60,607 bases of DNA from an uncultured Pelagibacteraceae bacterium (lineage in GTDB: Bacteria > Pseudomonadota > Alphaproteobacteria > Pelagibacterales > Pelagibacteraceae). Every line of letters starts with the position of its first letter. Within the stretch, counting starts at the first letter, position 1. The stretch covers positions 1 through 60,607 of the forward strand of contig CACDSA010000005.1 in NCBI GenBank assembly GCA_902555185.1. The letters are read 5' to 3'. The notes beneath the pieces were generated by a model. That model searched no databases and was not told where the DNA came from. It saw nothing but the letters and a program-made list of their open reading frames with translations. Made by a program: the position numbers and the translations under genes. Positions 8,028-16,612 of the stretch are shown piece by piece.

Positions 8028-8850
8028 AGCAATCAAGGGTATTTTTAAGTAAACAAGCAATTGTCATTGGTCCTACTCCTCCGGGTACCGGAGTAATAGC
8101 TTTAGATCTATCTTTTACAGCATCAAAATCAACATCCCCAACGATTTTGTCTCCTACTTTATTTATCCCTACATCAATAACTATTGAGTTTTTTTTTACC
8201 CAATCTTCTTTTACTAACTTAGCTACTCCAACTGCTGCGATTAGGATATCAGCCTTTAAACATTCTTGTTTTAAATCTTTTGTTTTTGAGTGAACTATAG
8301 TTACCGTACAATTTTCCTTTAATAACAATTGAGCCATTGGTTTGCCATTTAAATTAGATCTTCCTATTATAACTGCATGTTTACCTGCTAAATTTGATTC
8401 TACTTTTTTAATTAATAAAAGACATCCTAAAGGGGTGCATGGAACAATTGAATCATAACCTGATGAAAGATTACCAACATTTATTGGGTTAAAACCATCT
8501 ACATCTTTGGACGGATTAATTGCATTAATAATTTTCTCTTTACTTATTTGGCTGGGCAAAGGAAGCTGAACTAAGATACCAGAAATTTCATCGTTTTTAT
8601 TCAGTTCTTTAATTTTTTCTAAAATCTCTTTTTCACTCACATTTTTTGGATATCTAATTATTTCAGAGTTAATGCCAACCTCTCTAGCACTTTTTTCTTT
8701 ATTTTTTACATAGATTAAACTGGGCGCAAAGTCTCCAATCAAAATAACTGTCAGACTTGGTATTTTGCCATTCTTTTTTTTTAAATCTGAAATTTCTCTT
8801 TTAATTTCATTTCTAATAATCTCTGCTTCTTTCTTTCCATCAATAATCAT
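8014..8850 (-). CDS. folD: Bifunctional methylenetetrahydrofolate dehydrogenase/cyclohydrolase FolD
   Basis: Interconverts 5,10-methylene-THF, methenyl-THF and 10-formyl-THF, feeding one-carbon units to purines and formyl-Met. It has 278 residues, standard length. Visible signatures are the IYVKNKEKSAREVGI stretch with the catalytic lysine, GILVQLPLP, KDVDGFNP, GRSNLNGKPMAQLL of the NADP fold, and the C-terminal TPVPGGVGPMTIACL. The start overlaps the yggT stop by four bases, so it is in one operon with yggT and the MscS gene. Confidence 0.98.
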   Translation of the reverse strand: MIIDGKKEAEIIRNEIKREISDLKKKNGKIPSLTVILIGDFAPSLIYVKNKEKSAREVGINSEIIRYPKNVSEKEILEKIKELNKNDEISGILVQLPLPSQISKEKIINAINPSKDVDGFNPINVGNLSSGYDSIVPCTPLGCLLLIKKVESNLAGKHAVIIGRSNLNGKPMAQLLLKENCTVTIVHSKTKDLKQECLKADILIAAVGVAKLVKEDWVKKNSIVIDVGINKVGDKIVGDVDFDAVKDRSKAITPVPGGVGPMTIACLLKNTLDCFKAR

Positions 8851-9143
8851 CTTAAAAATAATCCTGGTGCAAACATTTCAAAAACTAAATTTCTAAAAAA
8901 CATTAACCCTAAAATAAGTATTACTGGGGAGATATCTATAGATCCTAAGTTGGGTAAAAATCTTCTAATAAAATTAAGAGGTGGTGCTGTCAATTTATAG
9001 GATACGTCTAAAACAGAGTAAACAAAACGGTTACTTGTATTCAAAACATTAAAAGCAACCAGCCAACTAAATATAACGTGGATAATTAATATCCAAATGT
9101 AAAGACTAACTATATTGTCGAACAGAATTAATATCGACTTCAT
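8847..9143 (-). CDS. YggT family membrane protein
   Basis: Small inner membrane protein of the YggT family with two hydrophobic segments; it has been linked to osmotic tolerance and to division/envelope functions in other bacteria, without a defined mechanism. It has 98 residues and the family patterns IFSWLVAFN, LTAPPLNFIRRFLPNLGSIDISPVILIL. It lies between the MscS gene (one-base overlap) and folD (four-base overlap), a tight operon. YggT next to an osmotic channel is suggestive of a shared envelope role but proves nothing. Confidence 0.85.
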   Translation of the reverse strand: MKSILILFDNIVSLYIWILIIHVIFSWLVAFNVLNTSNRFVYSVLDVSYKLTAPPLNFIRRFLPNLGSIDISPVILILGLMFFRNLVFEMFAPGLFLR

Positions 9144-10234
9144 TAATTTTTCTCCACATAAATTGATGTACTAGGAAAGGCAAAAGAAGCTTTATGTTTT
9201 TCAACAATATTTTTTATTTCAATTGCAAGAATATCTTTTATTTTCATCCATTCTAGATAGTTTTTAGTTTTGGTAAAACATATTAATTTAATATCTATAG
9301 AGCTTGCTGCAAACTGATCAATTTTTACTGAGAGAATAGTATTATCAGAAGTGGTGAAATGCTCACTTTTTTTAATGTATTCCTCAATTTCTTTTTTAAT
9401 ATCAGAAAGTTGCTTGCTAGTTGTTCTATATTCTAGACCTATAATCCAATTAATTCTCCTATTAGTGATTTGAGAATTATTTATTACTGCTTTCTCAGCG
9501 AATTGAAAATTCGGTATTGTGGCTAAAGATTTATCAAATCTTCTAACAACAGTAGATCTAAAGCCAATAGATTCGACTGTACCCTCAATAACATCCTCTA
9601 CAAAAATCCAATCTCCAACCTGGAATCTTCTTTCGACTAAAACTAAAATTCCTGAAATAAGATTCTTAAATAGGTCTTGCGCGCCTAGTGCAACTGCAAC
9701 ACCAAATAAGCCTAAACCAGCAATGATAGGACCTATTTTAATTCCCCAAAGTTCTAATACCGCGGCTACTCCTAATATAAAAATTAAAACTTTAATTGCT
9801 TTTATAATCCAATTCACAAGATCGCGAGAAATAAGATCTCCTATTGATTTTATTACAACTGAAAGTGGGCCAATGATTTGATGAAAAGTCCAAAAAATTA
9901 AAATTGTTATCAAAGAACGATTAATAGTTTCAAGAAATTCTGCTGCTTGATTTTCGATAGTTAAATAACTTGTAGATACAAAAAACCCTAAAACAATTGG
10001 AAAGAACTTTGCAGGTCCCTCCATTGAAAAAACTAATGAATTATCAAAATTATTTGTAGTTTTTGATACGTAATTTTCTAATCGCTTAATAACAAATTTT
10101 GAGAAGATGCCCCTTAAAAAAAGAAAAAAAAGGAATATTAACAAGGCTATAGCAATTTCGGAAATGTTAACTCCAGATATTCCCTTGTTCCAAACATCAA
10201 AAAACAAATTTTTAAAATTCTCTAATACTTCCAT
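9143..10234 (-). CDS. Small-conductance mechanosensitive channel, MscS family
   Basis: Inner membrane channel that opens on membrane tension to release solutes after osmotic downshock. It has 363 residues: a hydrophobic region of about four helices (about residues 20-185), the pore-lining TM3 with GPIIAGLGLFGVAVALGAQDLF rich in Gly/Ala, then the beta domain with GDWIFVEDVIEGTVESIGFRST that matches the MscS vestibule, and a C-terminal alpha/beta cap. It is the first gene of the MscS-yggT-folD run, with hemD ending four bases upstream. Confidence 0.93.
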   Translation of the reverse strand: MEVLENFKNLFFDVWNKGISGVNISEIAIALLIFLFFLFLRGIFSKFVIKRLENYVSKTTNNFDNSLVFSMEGPAKFFPIVLGFFVSTSYLTIENQAAEFLETINRSLITILIFWTFHQIIGPLSVVIKSIGDLISRDLVNWIIKAIKVLIFILGVAAVLELWGIKIGPIIAGLGLFGVAVALGAQDLFKNLISGILVLVERRFQVGDWIFVEDVIEGTVESIGFRSTVVRRFDKSLATIPNFQFAEKAVINNSQITNRRINWIIGLEYRTTSKQLSDIKKEIEEYIKKSEHFTTSDNTILSVKIDQFAASSIDIKLICFTKTKNYLEWMKIKDILAIEIKNIVEKHKASFAFPSTSIYVEKN

Positions 10235-10238
10235 TCAA

Positions 10239-10937
10239 TTATTTTTCTAATTTTGTTAATTCTTCTCCAGCTTCGAATATTTCTAACTTTTTCCAACCAG
10301 CCTGCTTAAATACACTTAAAACTTTCTCACTTATACACATAACTTTTGATTCTGTCATCAGCCCTTTAAGTGAATATTTTTTCATAAGTTCGTTAAAGCT
10401 TTCTGCGCTCCTTTTTGAGTAAACAAAAATTATGTCAGGAGGATGATCGTTGATTAAATTATTCGTATCTGCGTTTAATTCTTTAATTTTTTCTGAAGTA
10501 TAATTGATAATTTTGTCTATTTGAAAACCCTCTTTCTGAAGATCTAGATCTAAGTCTGAGGTAATATTATCTCCACATATATACGCTAAGACTTTTTTTT
10601 TATCTAAGTCACCTGAATTAACAATAATATTTTTTAAAGCATTTATCGTTCCGCCAGCTGAAATAGTATTGTTATAACCTTGTTGTCTTACAATCTTTTC
10701 TGTAATTGCTCCAACGCAGAAACAAAGTTTATTTCTATCTGGTTTTAACAGTTTTAGACTTCTTATTGCATTAGCGCTTGTAAATATAAATGCATTGTAC
10801 TTATCAGGATCGATGGGATCAAGATTTGCTTTAGAGATCTTTAAAGTAGGTACATGAATAATTTTATGACCTAAAGAAAATAATTTACCCATTAAATCTT
10901 CAGAGTCTATTAAAGGTCTTGTTATTATAATATTCAT
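10239..10937 (-). CDS. hemD: Uroporphyrinogen-III synthase
   Basis: Cyclises hydroxymethylbilane to uroporphyrinogen III with inversion of ring D in haem biosynthesis. It has 232 residues. HemD sequences diverge strongly, but the two-domain pattern is visible: IIITRPLIDSEDLMGKL at the start, FTSANAIRSLKLL near residue 55, and the second-domain VYSKRSAESF near residue 175. The assignment is strengthened by a four-base overlap with hemC upstream. It is part of a minus-strand run that continues into the MscS gene. Confidence 0.88.
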   Translation of the reverse strand: MNIIITRPLIDSEDLMGKLFSLGHKIIHVPTLKISKANLDPIDPDKYNAFIFTSANAIRSLKLLKPDRNKLCFCVGAITEKIVRQQGYNNTISAGGTINALKNIIVNSGDLDKKKVLAYICGDNITSDLDLDLQKEGFQIDKIINYTSEKIKELNADTNNLINDHPPDIIFVYSKRSAESFNELMKKYSLKGLMTESKVMCISEKVLSVFKQAGWKKLEIFEAGEELTKLEK

Positions 10938-11851
10938 TTTTTTTTAAATTTTTCTCCAGCTAGATCTAATAATTTTTCTCCAACACTTTTTCCAATAAAA
11001 GAAGCTTCAGTTTCTCTTCCGGATAGTTCGTATTCAAAACTTTCTTGGCCACTATCTGAAAACAGCTGAGCTTTAAGTTTTAATTTATGATTTTCAATTT
11101 CTGCTAAACCACCTATCGCAGTATCACAATCACCTCCAATAGTTTGAAGCATTTTTCTCTCAGCTATTGCGCATAAACTAGTTGAATTATCATTTATTCT
11201 ACTTATAAAATTTTTAATTCTATCTTCCTTTCTACATTGGACAGCAATTATTCCTTGTCCTACTGCTGGTAAAATTTGCTCACAATTAAAAGTTAAGCTA
11301 ATTTTTTTATCGAGTTTTAGTGATTTAACTCCAGCAGCTGCAAGAATGACTCCGTCTAAATTGTTCTCATTGATTTTATTTATTCTAGTGTCAATATTTC
11401 CTCGAATATTAATTACAGAAATTTTATTATTGATTTTTTTTAATTGAAGCTCTCTCCTTCTAGAGCTTGAACCGATTTTAATACCGTCTTTTAAATCGGA
11501 TATACTCTCAATTTTTTCACTAATTATAACATCACGTACATCGTTTCTTTTTACATATGCTCCGATTAAAAGACTCTGATTTTCATTAGCCTCCATATCT
11601 TTTAAAGAATGAACAGCAATATCTATTTCTTTTTTTAATAAGGATTCTTCAATTTCTTTACAAAATAAATTTTTTCCACCTATTTCTGAGATGTTTTTCT
11701 TTAAATCCAAATCACCTGATGTTTTTATGGGTTTAAAATTAATATTTTCTTCTTTAAGGTCATTATTATTTTTTATTAATAATTCCTTAACTTTTGCCAC
11801 ATAGGCTAATGAAAGTTTACTGTCACGAGCTCCAATTGTAATTTTTGTCAT
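10934..11851 (-). CDS. hemC: Hydroxymethylbilane synthase (porphobilinogen deaminase)
   Basis: Condenses four porphobilinogens into hydroxymethylbilane. It has 305 residues. GARDSKLSLAY opens the protein, AVHSLKDME carries the catalytic acidic residue near 85, GSSSRRRELQL and NIRGNIDTRI bind the growing chain, and Cys242 in GGDCDTAIGG is the dipyrromethane cofactor attachment site. It is transcribed divergently from tsaD with a 55-base gap that must hold both promoters. hemC-hemD are coupled here, while hemE, hemH and hemJ lie together 15 kb away beside the putative origin. Confidence 0.97.
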   Translation of the reverse strand: MTKITIGARDSKLSLAYVAKVKELLIKNNNDLKEENINFKPIKTSGDLDLKKNISEIGGKNLFCKEIEESLLKKEIDIAVHSLKDMEANENQSLLIGAYVKRNDVRDVIISEKIESISDLKDGIKIGSSSRRRELQLKKINNKISVINIRGNIDTRINKINENNLDGVILAAAGVKSLKLDKKISLTFNCEQILPAVGQGIIAVQCRKEDRIKNFISRINDNSTSLCAIAERKMLQTIGGDCDTAIGGLAEIENHKLKLKAQLFSDSGQESFEYELSGRETEASFIGKSVGEKLLDLAGEKFKKK

Positions 11852-11906
11852 TAATTGATTATATATTTGATAGAATCATTTTATACTATTTTAATTTTTT
11901 AAAGAG

Positions 11907-12983
11907 ATGAAAAAAAAGATTATATTTTTAGGAATTGAAACCAGCTGTGATGAAACTGCAGCAGCAGTAATTAAGGAAAATGATAAGGGTACTGCTGATA
12001 TTTTATCAAATATTGTTTCAAGTCAGATTTTAGAACATAAAAAATTCGGAGGAATTGTGCCTGAATTAGCTGCTAGAGCGCATATAGAAAATATTGAATA
12101 TATTATCGAAGCTGCTTTAGAGGAAAGTAAAGTTTCTTTAAATGAAATAGATGGTATTGCCGCTACTGCAGGTCCAGGTTTAATTGTTTGTTTAACAGTT
12201 GGACTCAACATAGGTAAATCAATCGCGACATTTTTAAATAAACCATTCGTTGCGGTTAATCATTTAGAAGGTCACGCTCTAAGTCCAGGACTAGAAAATA
12301 ATATTCAATTCCCTTATTTGCTTTTATTAATTTCTGGAGGTCACTCTCAATTTTTAATTGTGAAAGATGTAGATGAATATGAACAATTAGGGACCACAAT
12401 TGATGATGCTTTAGGAGAAGCATTTGATAAAACTGCAAAAATGCTTGACCTAGGTTATCCTGGTGGTCCGAGTGTTGAAAAGTCTTCAAAACTGGGTGAT
12501 AAAAATTTTTTTAAACTTCCTGAACCGATAATTAATAAAGCAGGATGTAATTTATCATTTGCTGGACTTAAAACTGCAGTTTTAAGAGAGTCGAAAAAAT
12601 TAAACGGAAACAATAAATTAAGATTTAATCTTGCAGCATCTTTTCAAAATACTATTAATAAAATTCTTTACAAAAAGACGAAAATTGCAGTTGAAATGTT
12701 TAAAAAAAAAATCAATACATCAAATCTTAATTTAGTTGTAGCTGGAGGTGTTGCTGCTAATATTTCGATAAGAGAAAATTTAAAAAAGCTTTCAAAAGAG
12801 ATAGGATTTAAAACTGTTTACCCTGATTTAAAATTTTGTGGCGATAATGCTGCTATGATTGCCTGGGCTGGTATCCAAAGATTTAAAAAAAAATTATTAA
12901 ATAGGATGGATGTTGAAGCTAAATCTAGATGGCCTTTGGATGAGAATGCTCCTTACATGAAAGGGCCTGGTTTAAAGTTATAA
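11907..12983 (+). CDS. tsaD: tRNA N6-adenosine threonylcarbamoyltransferase TsaD
   Basis: Transfers the threonylcarbamoyl group to A37 of ANN-decoding tRNAs, working with TsaB/TsaE and TsaC. It has 358 residues with the ASKHA fold. GIETSCDETAAAV is at residues 9-21; the metal-binding HLEGH has His119 and His123; LLISGGHSQF and the late DNAAMIAWAG are also family signatures. The stop overlaps the next ATG (TAATG), so the EVE gene is translationally coupled. Divergent from hemC. Confidence 0.97.
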   Translation: MKKKIIFLGIETSCDETAAAVIKENDKGTADILSNIVSSQILEHKKFGGIVPELAARAHIENIEYIIEAALEESKVSLNEIDGIAATAGPGLIVCLTVGLNIGKSIATFLNKPFVAVNHLEGHALSPGLENNIQFPYLLLLISGGHSQFLIVKDVDEYEQLGTTIDDALGEAFDKTAKMLDLGYPGGPSVEKSSKLGDKNFFKLPEPIINKAGCNLSFAGLKTAVLRESKKLNGNNKLRFNLAASFQNTINKILYKKTKIAVEMFKKKINTSNLNLVVAGGVAANISIRENLKKLSKEIGFKTVYPDLKFCGDNAAMIAWAGIQRFKKKLLNRMDVEAKSRWPLDENAPYMKGPGLKL

Positions 12984-13396
12984 TGAAATATTGGTTACTT
13001 AAGTCTGAACCTGATGTTTGGTCAATTGAACAACAAATAAAAGCTGGACTTAAAGGTGCTGCTTGGGATGGAGTCAGAAATTATCAAGCTGCTAATAATT
13101 TGAGAAAAATGAGAAGTGGTGACTTATGTTTTTTTTATCATTCAAATATTGGAAAAGAAATTGTTGGTATAGTTAAAGTGATTAAATCAGCGTTCATCGA
13201 TAAAACTGATAAGAAAAAGAGATTTGTAGCCGTTCAAGTTAGGTTTGTTAGAAAGTTAGAGAAGCCTGTTTCATTAGAAAAAATTAAAAAAAACAAGAAA
13301 ATTAATCATTTACCCTTAATAAAACAGAGCAGACTATCAGTTATGCCTATAGATTTTAAAAGCTGGAAAATTATTTATAACATGGGTAAAATATAG
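12983..13396 (+). CDS. EVE domain-containing protein
   Basis: Small protein made of a single EVE (PUA-like) domain of the thymocyte nuclear protein 1 type, predicted to bind modified bases in DNA or RNA. It has 137 residues. Signatures: the opening [36 protein letters not shown], the DLCFFYHSN strand and the late [16 protein letters not shown]. It is coupled to tsaD by a one-base overlap and is followed 17 bases later by acs. The physiological substrate is unknown. Confidence 0.9.
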   Translation: MKYWLLKSEPDVWSIEQQIKAGLKGAAWDGVRNYQAANNLRKMRSGDLCFFYHSNIGKEIVGIVKVIKSAFIDKTDKKKRFVAVQVRFVRKLEKPVSLEKIKKNKKINHLPLIKQSRLSVMPIDFKSWKIIYNMGKI

Positions 13397-13413
13397 AAAA
13401 TTTAGAGGTTTTT

Positions 13414-15561
13414 GTGGCTAAAAAAAAAAAAAGAAAAAAGAAACAGTTTAGAAAAATTAAAAAGACTAGAAAAAAAACTAGAAAAATTAGAAAATCTAGA
13501 AAAGCAAAAAAGTCAAAAAAGAAGAATAAAATAATTAGAAAATCTAAAAAAAAAACACGAAAGAAAAATAAAAAAGTAAGAAAAATTAATTTTAAAGCTC
13601 CGACTTATTCGAAGGATAGTGATGGCAACTCTTTAATTAAAGTTTCAGATAGTTGGGCGAACCATGCTTATGTAAACGAGTCTAAATACAAAAAAAAATA
13701 TAAACTTTCTTTAAAAGAAAATGATAAATTTTGGGCAAAAGAAGGAAAAAGAATTTCATGGATAAAAAAATATACCAAAATAAAAGATGTTAAGTATAGT
13801 AAAGATGAAGTTAAAATCAGATGGTATTATGACGGCACTTTAAATGCGTCAGCGAACTGCATCGATAGACACCTTAAAAAAAATCCCAGCAAAACAGCAA
13901 TTATATGGGTTGGGGATGATCCTGCCGATACAAAAAAAATATCTTATAGGGAACTTCATCAGAATGTTTGTAAAGCCGCTAATGGTTTAAAAAGTTTAGG
14001 TATTCAAAAAGGTGATAGAGTCACAATTTATCTCACTATGATACCAGAGCTAGCTTACATAATGTTAGCTTGTGCAAGAATAGGTGCTGTCCATTCAATT
14101 ATTTTTGGAGGGTTTTCTCCAGACTCAATCGCTACAAGAATTTCAGATTGTAAGTCAGAATACTTAATAACTGCTGATGAAGGAGTTAGAGGTGGAAAAA
14201 TTATTCCTTTAAAAAAGATTGCAGATGAAGCATTAGATCAATGCCCTGACGTAAAAAAATGTGTAGTTGTTGAAAGAACTGGAAATCAAGTAAATTGGAA
14301 TAACGAAAGAGACGTTTCATATAAGGAATTAATTTCCTCTGTGCCTGCTAAATGCGATCCAGAGGAGATGAACGCTGAAGACCCTTTGTTTATTCTTTAT
14401 ACTTCAGGATCAACAGGTAAACCTAAAGGTGTTCTTCACACAACAGGAGGATATATGGTTTACGCATCAATGACACATCAATATATTTTCGATTATAAAA
14501 CTAATGATATTTACTGGTGTACAGCAGACATCGGTTGGGTAACAGGTCACAGCTATATTATCTATGGCCCCCTCTCAAACGGGGCTACTACGATAATGTT
14601 TGAAGGTATTCCAAATTATCCTGATAGCTCAAGGTGGTGGCAAATTGTAGACAAATTTAAAGTTAATATTTTTTATACTGCTCCAACCGCTATTAGAGCT
14701 TTAATGAGAGAAGGAGACGGGCCTGTAAAGAAAACTAGTAGAAAAAGCTTAAAATTACTTGGCACAGTCGGCGAGCCAATAAATCCTGAAGCTTGGATGT
14801 GGTATTATAAAACAGTTGGTGATGCAAGATGCCCAATAGTAGATACTTGGTGGCAAACAGAAACAGGTGGAATTCTAATCGCACCACAACCTGGAGCAAT
14901 AGATTTAAAACCTGGATCGGCCACAAAACCTTTTTATGGCATTAAACCGGTGTTAGTAGATAAAGATGGTAAAATAATCAAAGGTGAGGGTAAGGGAAGA
15001 CTTTGTATGGCTACGTCATGGCCTGGACAAATGAGAACTGTATATGGCGATCATCAAAGATTTATTGATACATATTTTTCTCAACATGATGGTAAATATT
15101 TCACGGGTGATGGATGTCGAAGAGATAAAGATGGATATTATTGGATTACCGGTAGGGTTGATGACGTTATAATTGTATCAGGCCATAATCTTGGCACAGC
15201 CGAGATAGAAAGTGCTTTTGTAGCTCATCCGAAAGTAGCGGAAGCAGCTGTAGTTGGTTTTCCACACAGTATAAAAGGAAACGGATTATATTGTTACGTT
15301 ACATTAAATGCGGGTGAAAATCCCTCTGGTGACTTAGAAAGAGATCTTAAACTTTGGGTAAGAAAGCAAATTGGTCCAATTGCGACACCTGATGTTATAC
15401 AGTTTGCACCTGGACTACCCAAAACTAGATCAGGTAAAATAATGAGAAGAATTTTGAGAAAAATTGCAGCAAATGAGCCAGATAATTTAGGCGATACAAC
15501 GACTCTAGCAGATCCAAGTGTAGTTACATCGCTGGTAGAAAACAGACAGAATAAAGGTTAA
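13414..15561 (+). CDS. acs: Acetyl-CoA synthetase with lysine/arginine-rich N-terminal tail
   Basis: Activates acetate to acetyl-CoA through acetyl-AMP. It has 715 residues against about 650 for typical Acs. Residues from about 60 on are a normal Acs: [12 protein letters not shown] near 72, the P-loop [13 protein letters not shown], the WWQTETGG motif, and the C-terminal SGKIMRR whose lysine is the usual acetylation switch. Residues 2-58 are about two thirds Lys/Arg, like a histone H1 tail. The GTG start has a good AGAGG site seven bases upstream and no in-frame ATG or GTG start lies near the domain edge, so the tail is probably translated. It ends with a four-base convergent overlap. Confidence 0.95.
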   Translation: MAKKKKRKKKQFRKIKKTRKKTRKIRKSRKAKKSKKKNKIIRKSKKKTRKKNKKVRKINFKAPTYSKDSDGNSLIKVSDSWANHAYVNESKYKKKYKLSLKENDKFWAKEGKRISWIKKYTKIKDVKYSKDEVKIRWYYDGTLNASANCIDRHLKKNPSKTAIIWVGDDPADTKKISYRELHQNVCKAANGLKSLGIQKGDRVTIYLTMIPELAYIMLACARIGAVHSIIFGGFSPDSIATRISDCKSEYLITADEGVRGGKIIPLKKIADEALDQCPDVKKCVVVERTGNQVNWNNERDVSYKELISSVPAKCDPEEMNAEDPLFILYTSGSTGKPKGVLHTTGGYMVYASMTHQYIFDYKTNDIYWCTADIGWVTGHSYIIYGPLSNGATTIMFEGIPNYPDSSRWWQIVDKFKVNIFYTAPTAIRALMREGDGPVKKTSRKSLKLLGTVGEPINPEAWMWYYKTVGDARCPIVDTWWQTETGGILIAPQPGAIDLKPGSATKPFYGIKPVLVDKDGKIIKGEGKGRLCMATSWPGQMRTVYGDHQRFIDTYFSQHDGKYFTGDGCRRDKDGYYWITGRVDDVIIVSGHNLGTAEIESAFVAHPKVAEAAVVGFPHSIKGNGLYCYVTLNAGENPSGDLERDLKLWVRKQIGPIATPDVIQFAPGLPKTRSGKIMRRILRKIAANEPDNLGDTTTLADPSVVTSLVENRQNKG

Positions 15562-16199
15562 CTAAAATTTAAATCTTTTGTTCTTTTTTTAAATTCATCT
15601 TTCATAAGACCCCATTTTAATGAGATTGAGTTTAAAACTATTTTTTTATCTAAAGTTTTTAATTCATCAGCAATTGGTGACCAATAATATAGTGCTTCTC
15701 CACTTTCCTTAAAAGGATCATTTAAATGATAGTTTGAAAAATTAACTTTATCTAATCTTTCTAGAAAGTTTTTTTTACCTCTATCAAAAATTTCATCACT
15801 TAAACCATTTTCTTTTTCATTTTCTAAAATATTTAGAAAAATTTCTTTACAATCATTGTCTTTTAAGTTTTTTTCTGAAATAAGATAAGAAAAAACGTAA
15901 AAAGCGCAATCAGCTAATGCAACCACATAGATATTCCATTTTGCAAGATTGATTGACTTTAAAAACCTTTCATCCTCCATCATGGCAATATATTTAACTC
16001 CGATTCTAGTTTTTAAATAACCATAAAGAGTTGTTTGAGTAACATGAGCAGATCTCTCTTGAATAAAATTTTCTAAATCTTTTTTTGATTTTATGCTTTT
16101 AAATAAACCGGAAATTTTCCAAATCGGAATTACATATTCCCAAACGCTTATTAGAGTGGTTCTAAGAGTGTTTCGCAATTTATTTAGATTCAATTTCAC
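15558..16199 (-). CDS. Conserved protein of unknown function between acs and the acetate-type symporter
   Basis: 213 residues with a GTG start; I do not recognise a named family. The protein is mostly helical and soluble, with charged stretches and no signal peptide. Conserved-looking patches are [19 protein letters not shown] near residues 49-67, [21 protein letters not shown] near 87-107, and [15 protein letters not shown] near 166-180. The alternation of aromatic and acidic residues suggests a protein or ligand interaction surface. It is read opposite to acs and the symporter pair and shares with the latter a 155-base divergent region holding two palindromes, so it could be co-regulated with acetate uptake; that is inference. 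Confidence 0.7.
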   Translation of the reverse strand: MKLNLNKLRNTLRTTLISVWEYVIPIWKISGLFKSIKSKKDLENFIQERSAHVTQTTLYGYLKTRIGVKYIAMMEDERFLKSINLAKWNIYVVALADCAFYVFSYLISEKNLKDNDCKEIFLNILENEKENGLSDEIFDRGKKNFLERLDKVNFSNYHLNDPFKESGEALYYWSPIADELKTLDKKIVLNSISLKWGLMKDEFKKRTKDLNFS

Positions 16200-16280
16200 G
16201 TTGTATTTAAAAAACCCTTTATTTACTTGTCTTATAGCATTTCAATTTGGTTTTGGGGTCCTTTTTTCTCTTTTAATTCA

Positions 16281-16293
16281 ACTCATAATGAGT
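16281..16293. promoter_or_regulatory. Short palindrome in the symporter upstream region
   Basis: ACTCATAATGAGT: perfect 6-base arms around a central A, 62 bases before the DUF4212 ATG and 82 bases from the divergent gene. It could be half of a regulator-binding array with the 18-bp palindrome 22 bases downstream. A palindrome this short may occur by chance in AT-rich DNA. Confidence 0.3.
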
Positions 16294-16314
16294 ATGCTTC
16301 CCAGCAATAAGAGT

Positions 16315-16332
16315 ACTTTTTACGTAAAAAGT
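16315..16332. promoter_or_regulatory. Perfect 18-bp palindrome, operator-like, upstream of DUF4212-actP
   Basis: ACTTTTTACGTAAAAAGT is a perfect inverted repeat with no spacer, centred on TACGTA and ending 22 bases before the DUF4212 ATG. There is no U-run of terminator type after it, and the adjacent strong ribosome-binding site (AGGGGG, 16345-16350) belongs to the gene downstream. The position suits a repressor operator or a 5' UTR hairpin controlling acetate-type uptake. Confidence 0.45.
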
Positions 16333-16354
16333 TAAAAAATAAATAGGGGGAAAT

Positions 16355-16612
16355 ATGTCAAATAAAGACGCATATTGGAATAAGACCAAAAACCATATGA
16401 TAGTAACATTGGTTCTTTGGGCTTTCTTCTCATTAGTGATCTTCATGTTTGGTTCAGAACTGAACACGATGTCTTTTCTTGGCTATCCACTAGCATATTA
16501 CATGACTGCGCAAGGTTCACTTCTTGCCTTTGTGATAATTTTGTTTTGGACTGCAAATAAACAAGAAAAAATCGACGAAGAACATGGTTTCTCAGAAAGA
16601 GAGGATGACTAA
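16355..16612 (+). CDS. DUF4212 small subunit of sodium:solute symporter
   Basis: 85-residue membrane protein with two transmembrane helices (about residues 15-37 and 46-68), matching the DUF4212 family that is nearly always encoded just upstream of an SSS-family acetate/pyruvate-type symporter. KNHMIVTLVLWAFFSLVIFMFG is the first helix, and the second helix holds the conserved GYPLAYYMTAQGSLLAF. A strong AGGGGG Shine-Dalgarno precedes it. The stop overlaps the actP ATG by one base (TAATG), so subunits are made in step. Confidence 0.9.
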   Translation: MSNKDAYWNKTKNHMIVTLVLWAFFSLVIFMFGSELNTMSFLGYPLAYYMTAQGSLLAFVIILFWTANKQEKIDEEHGFSEREDD

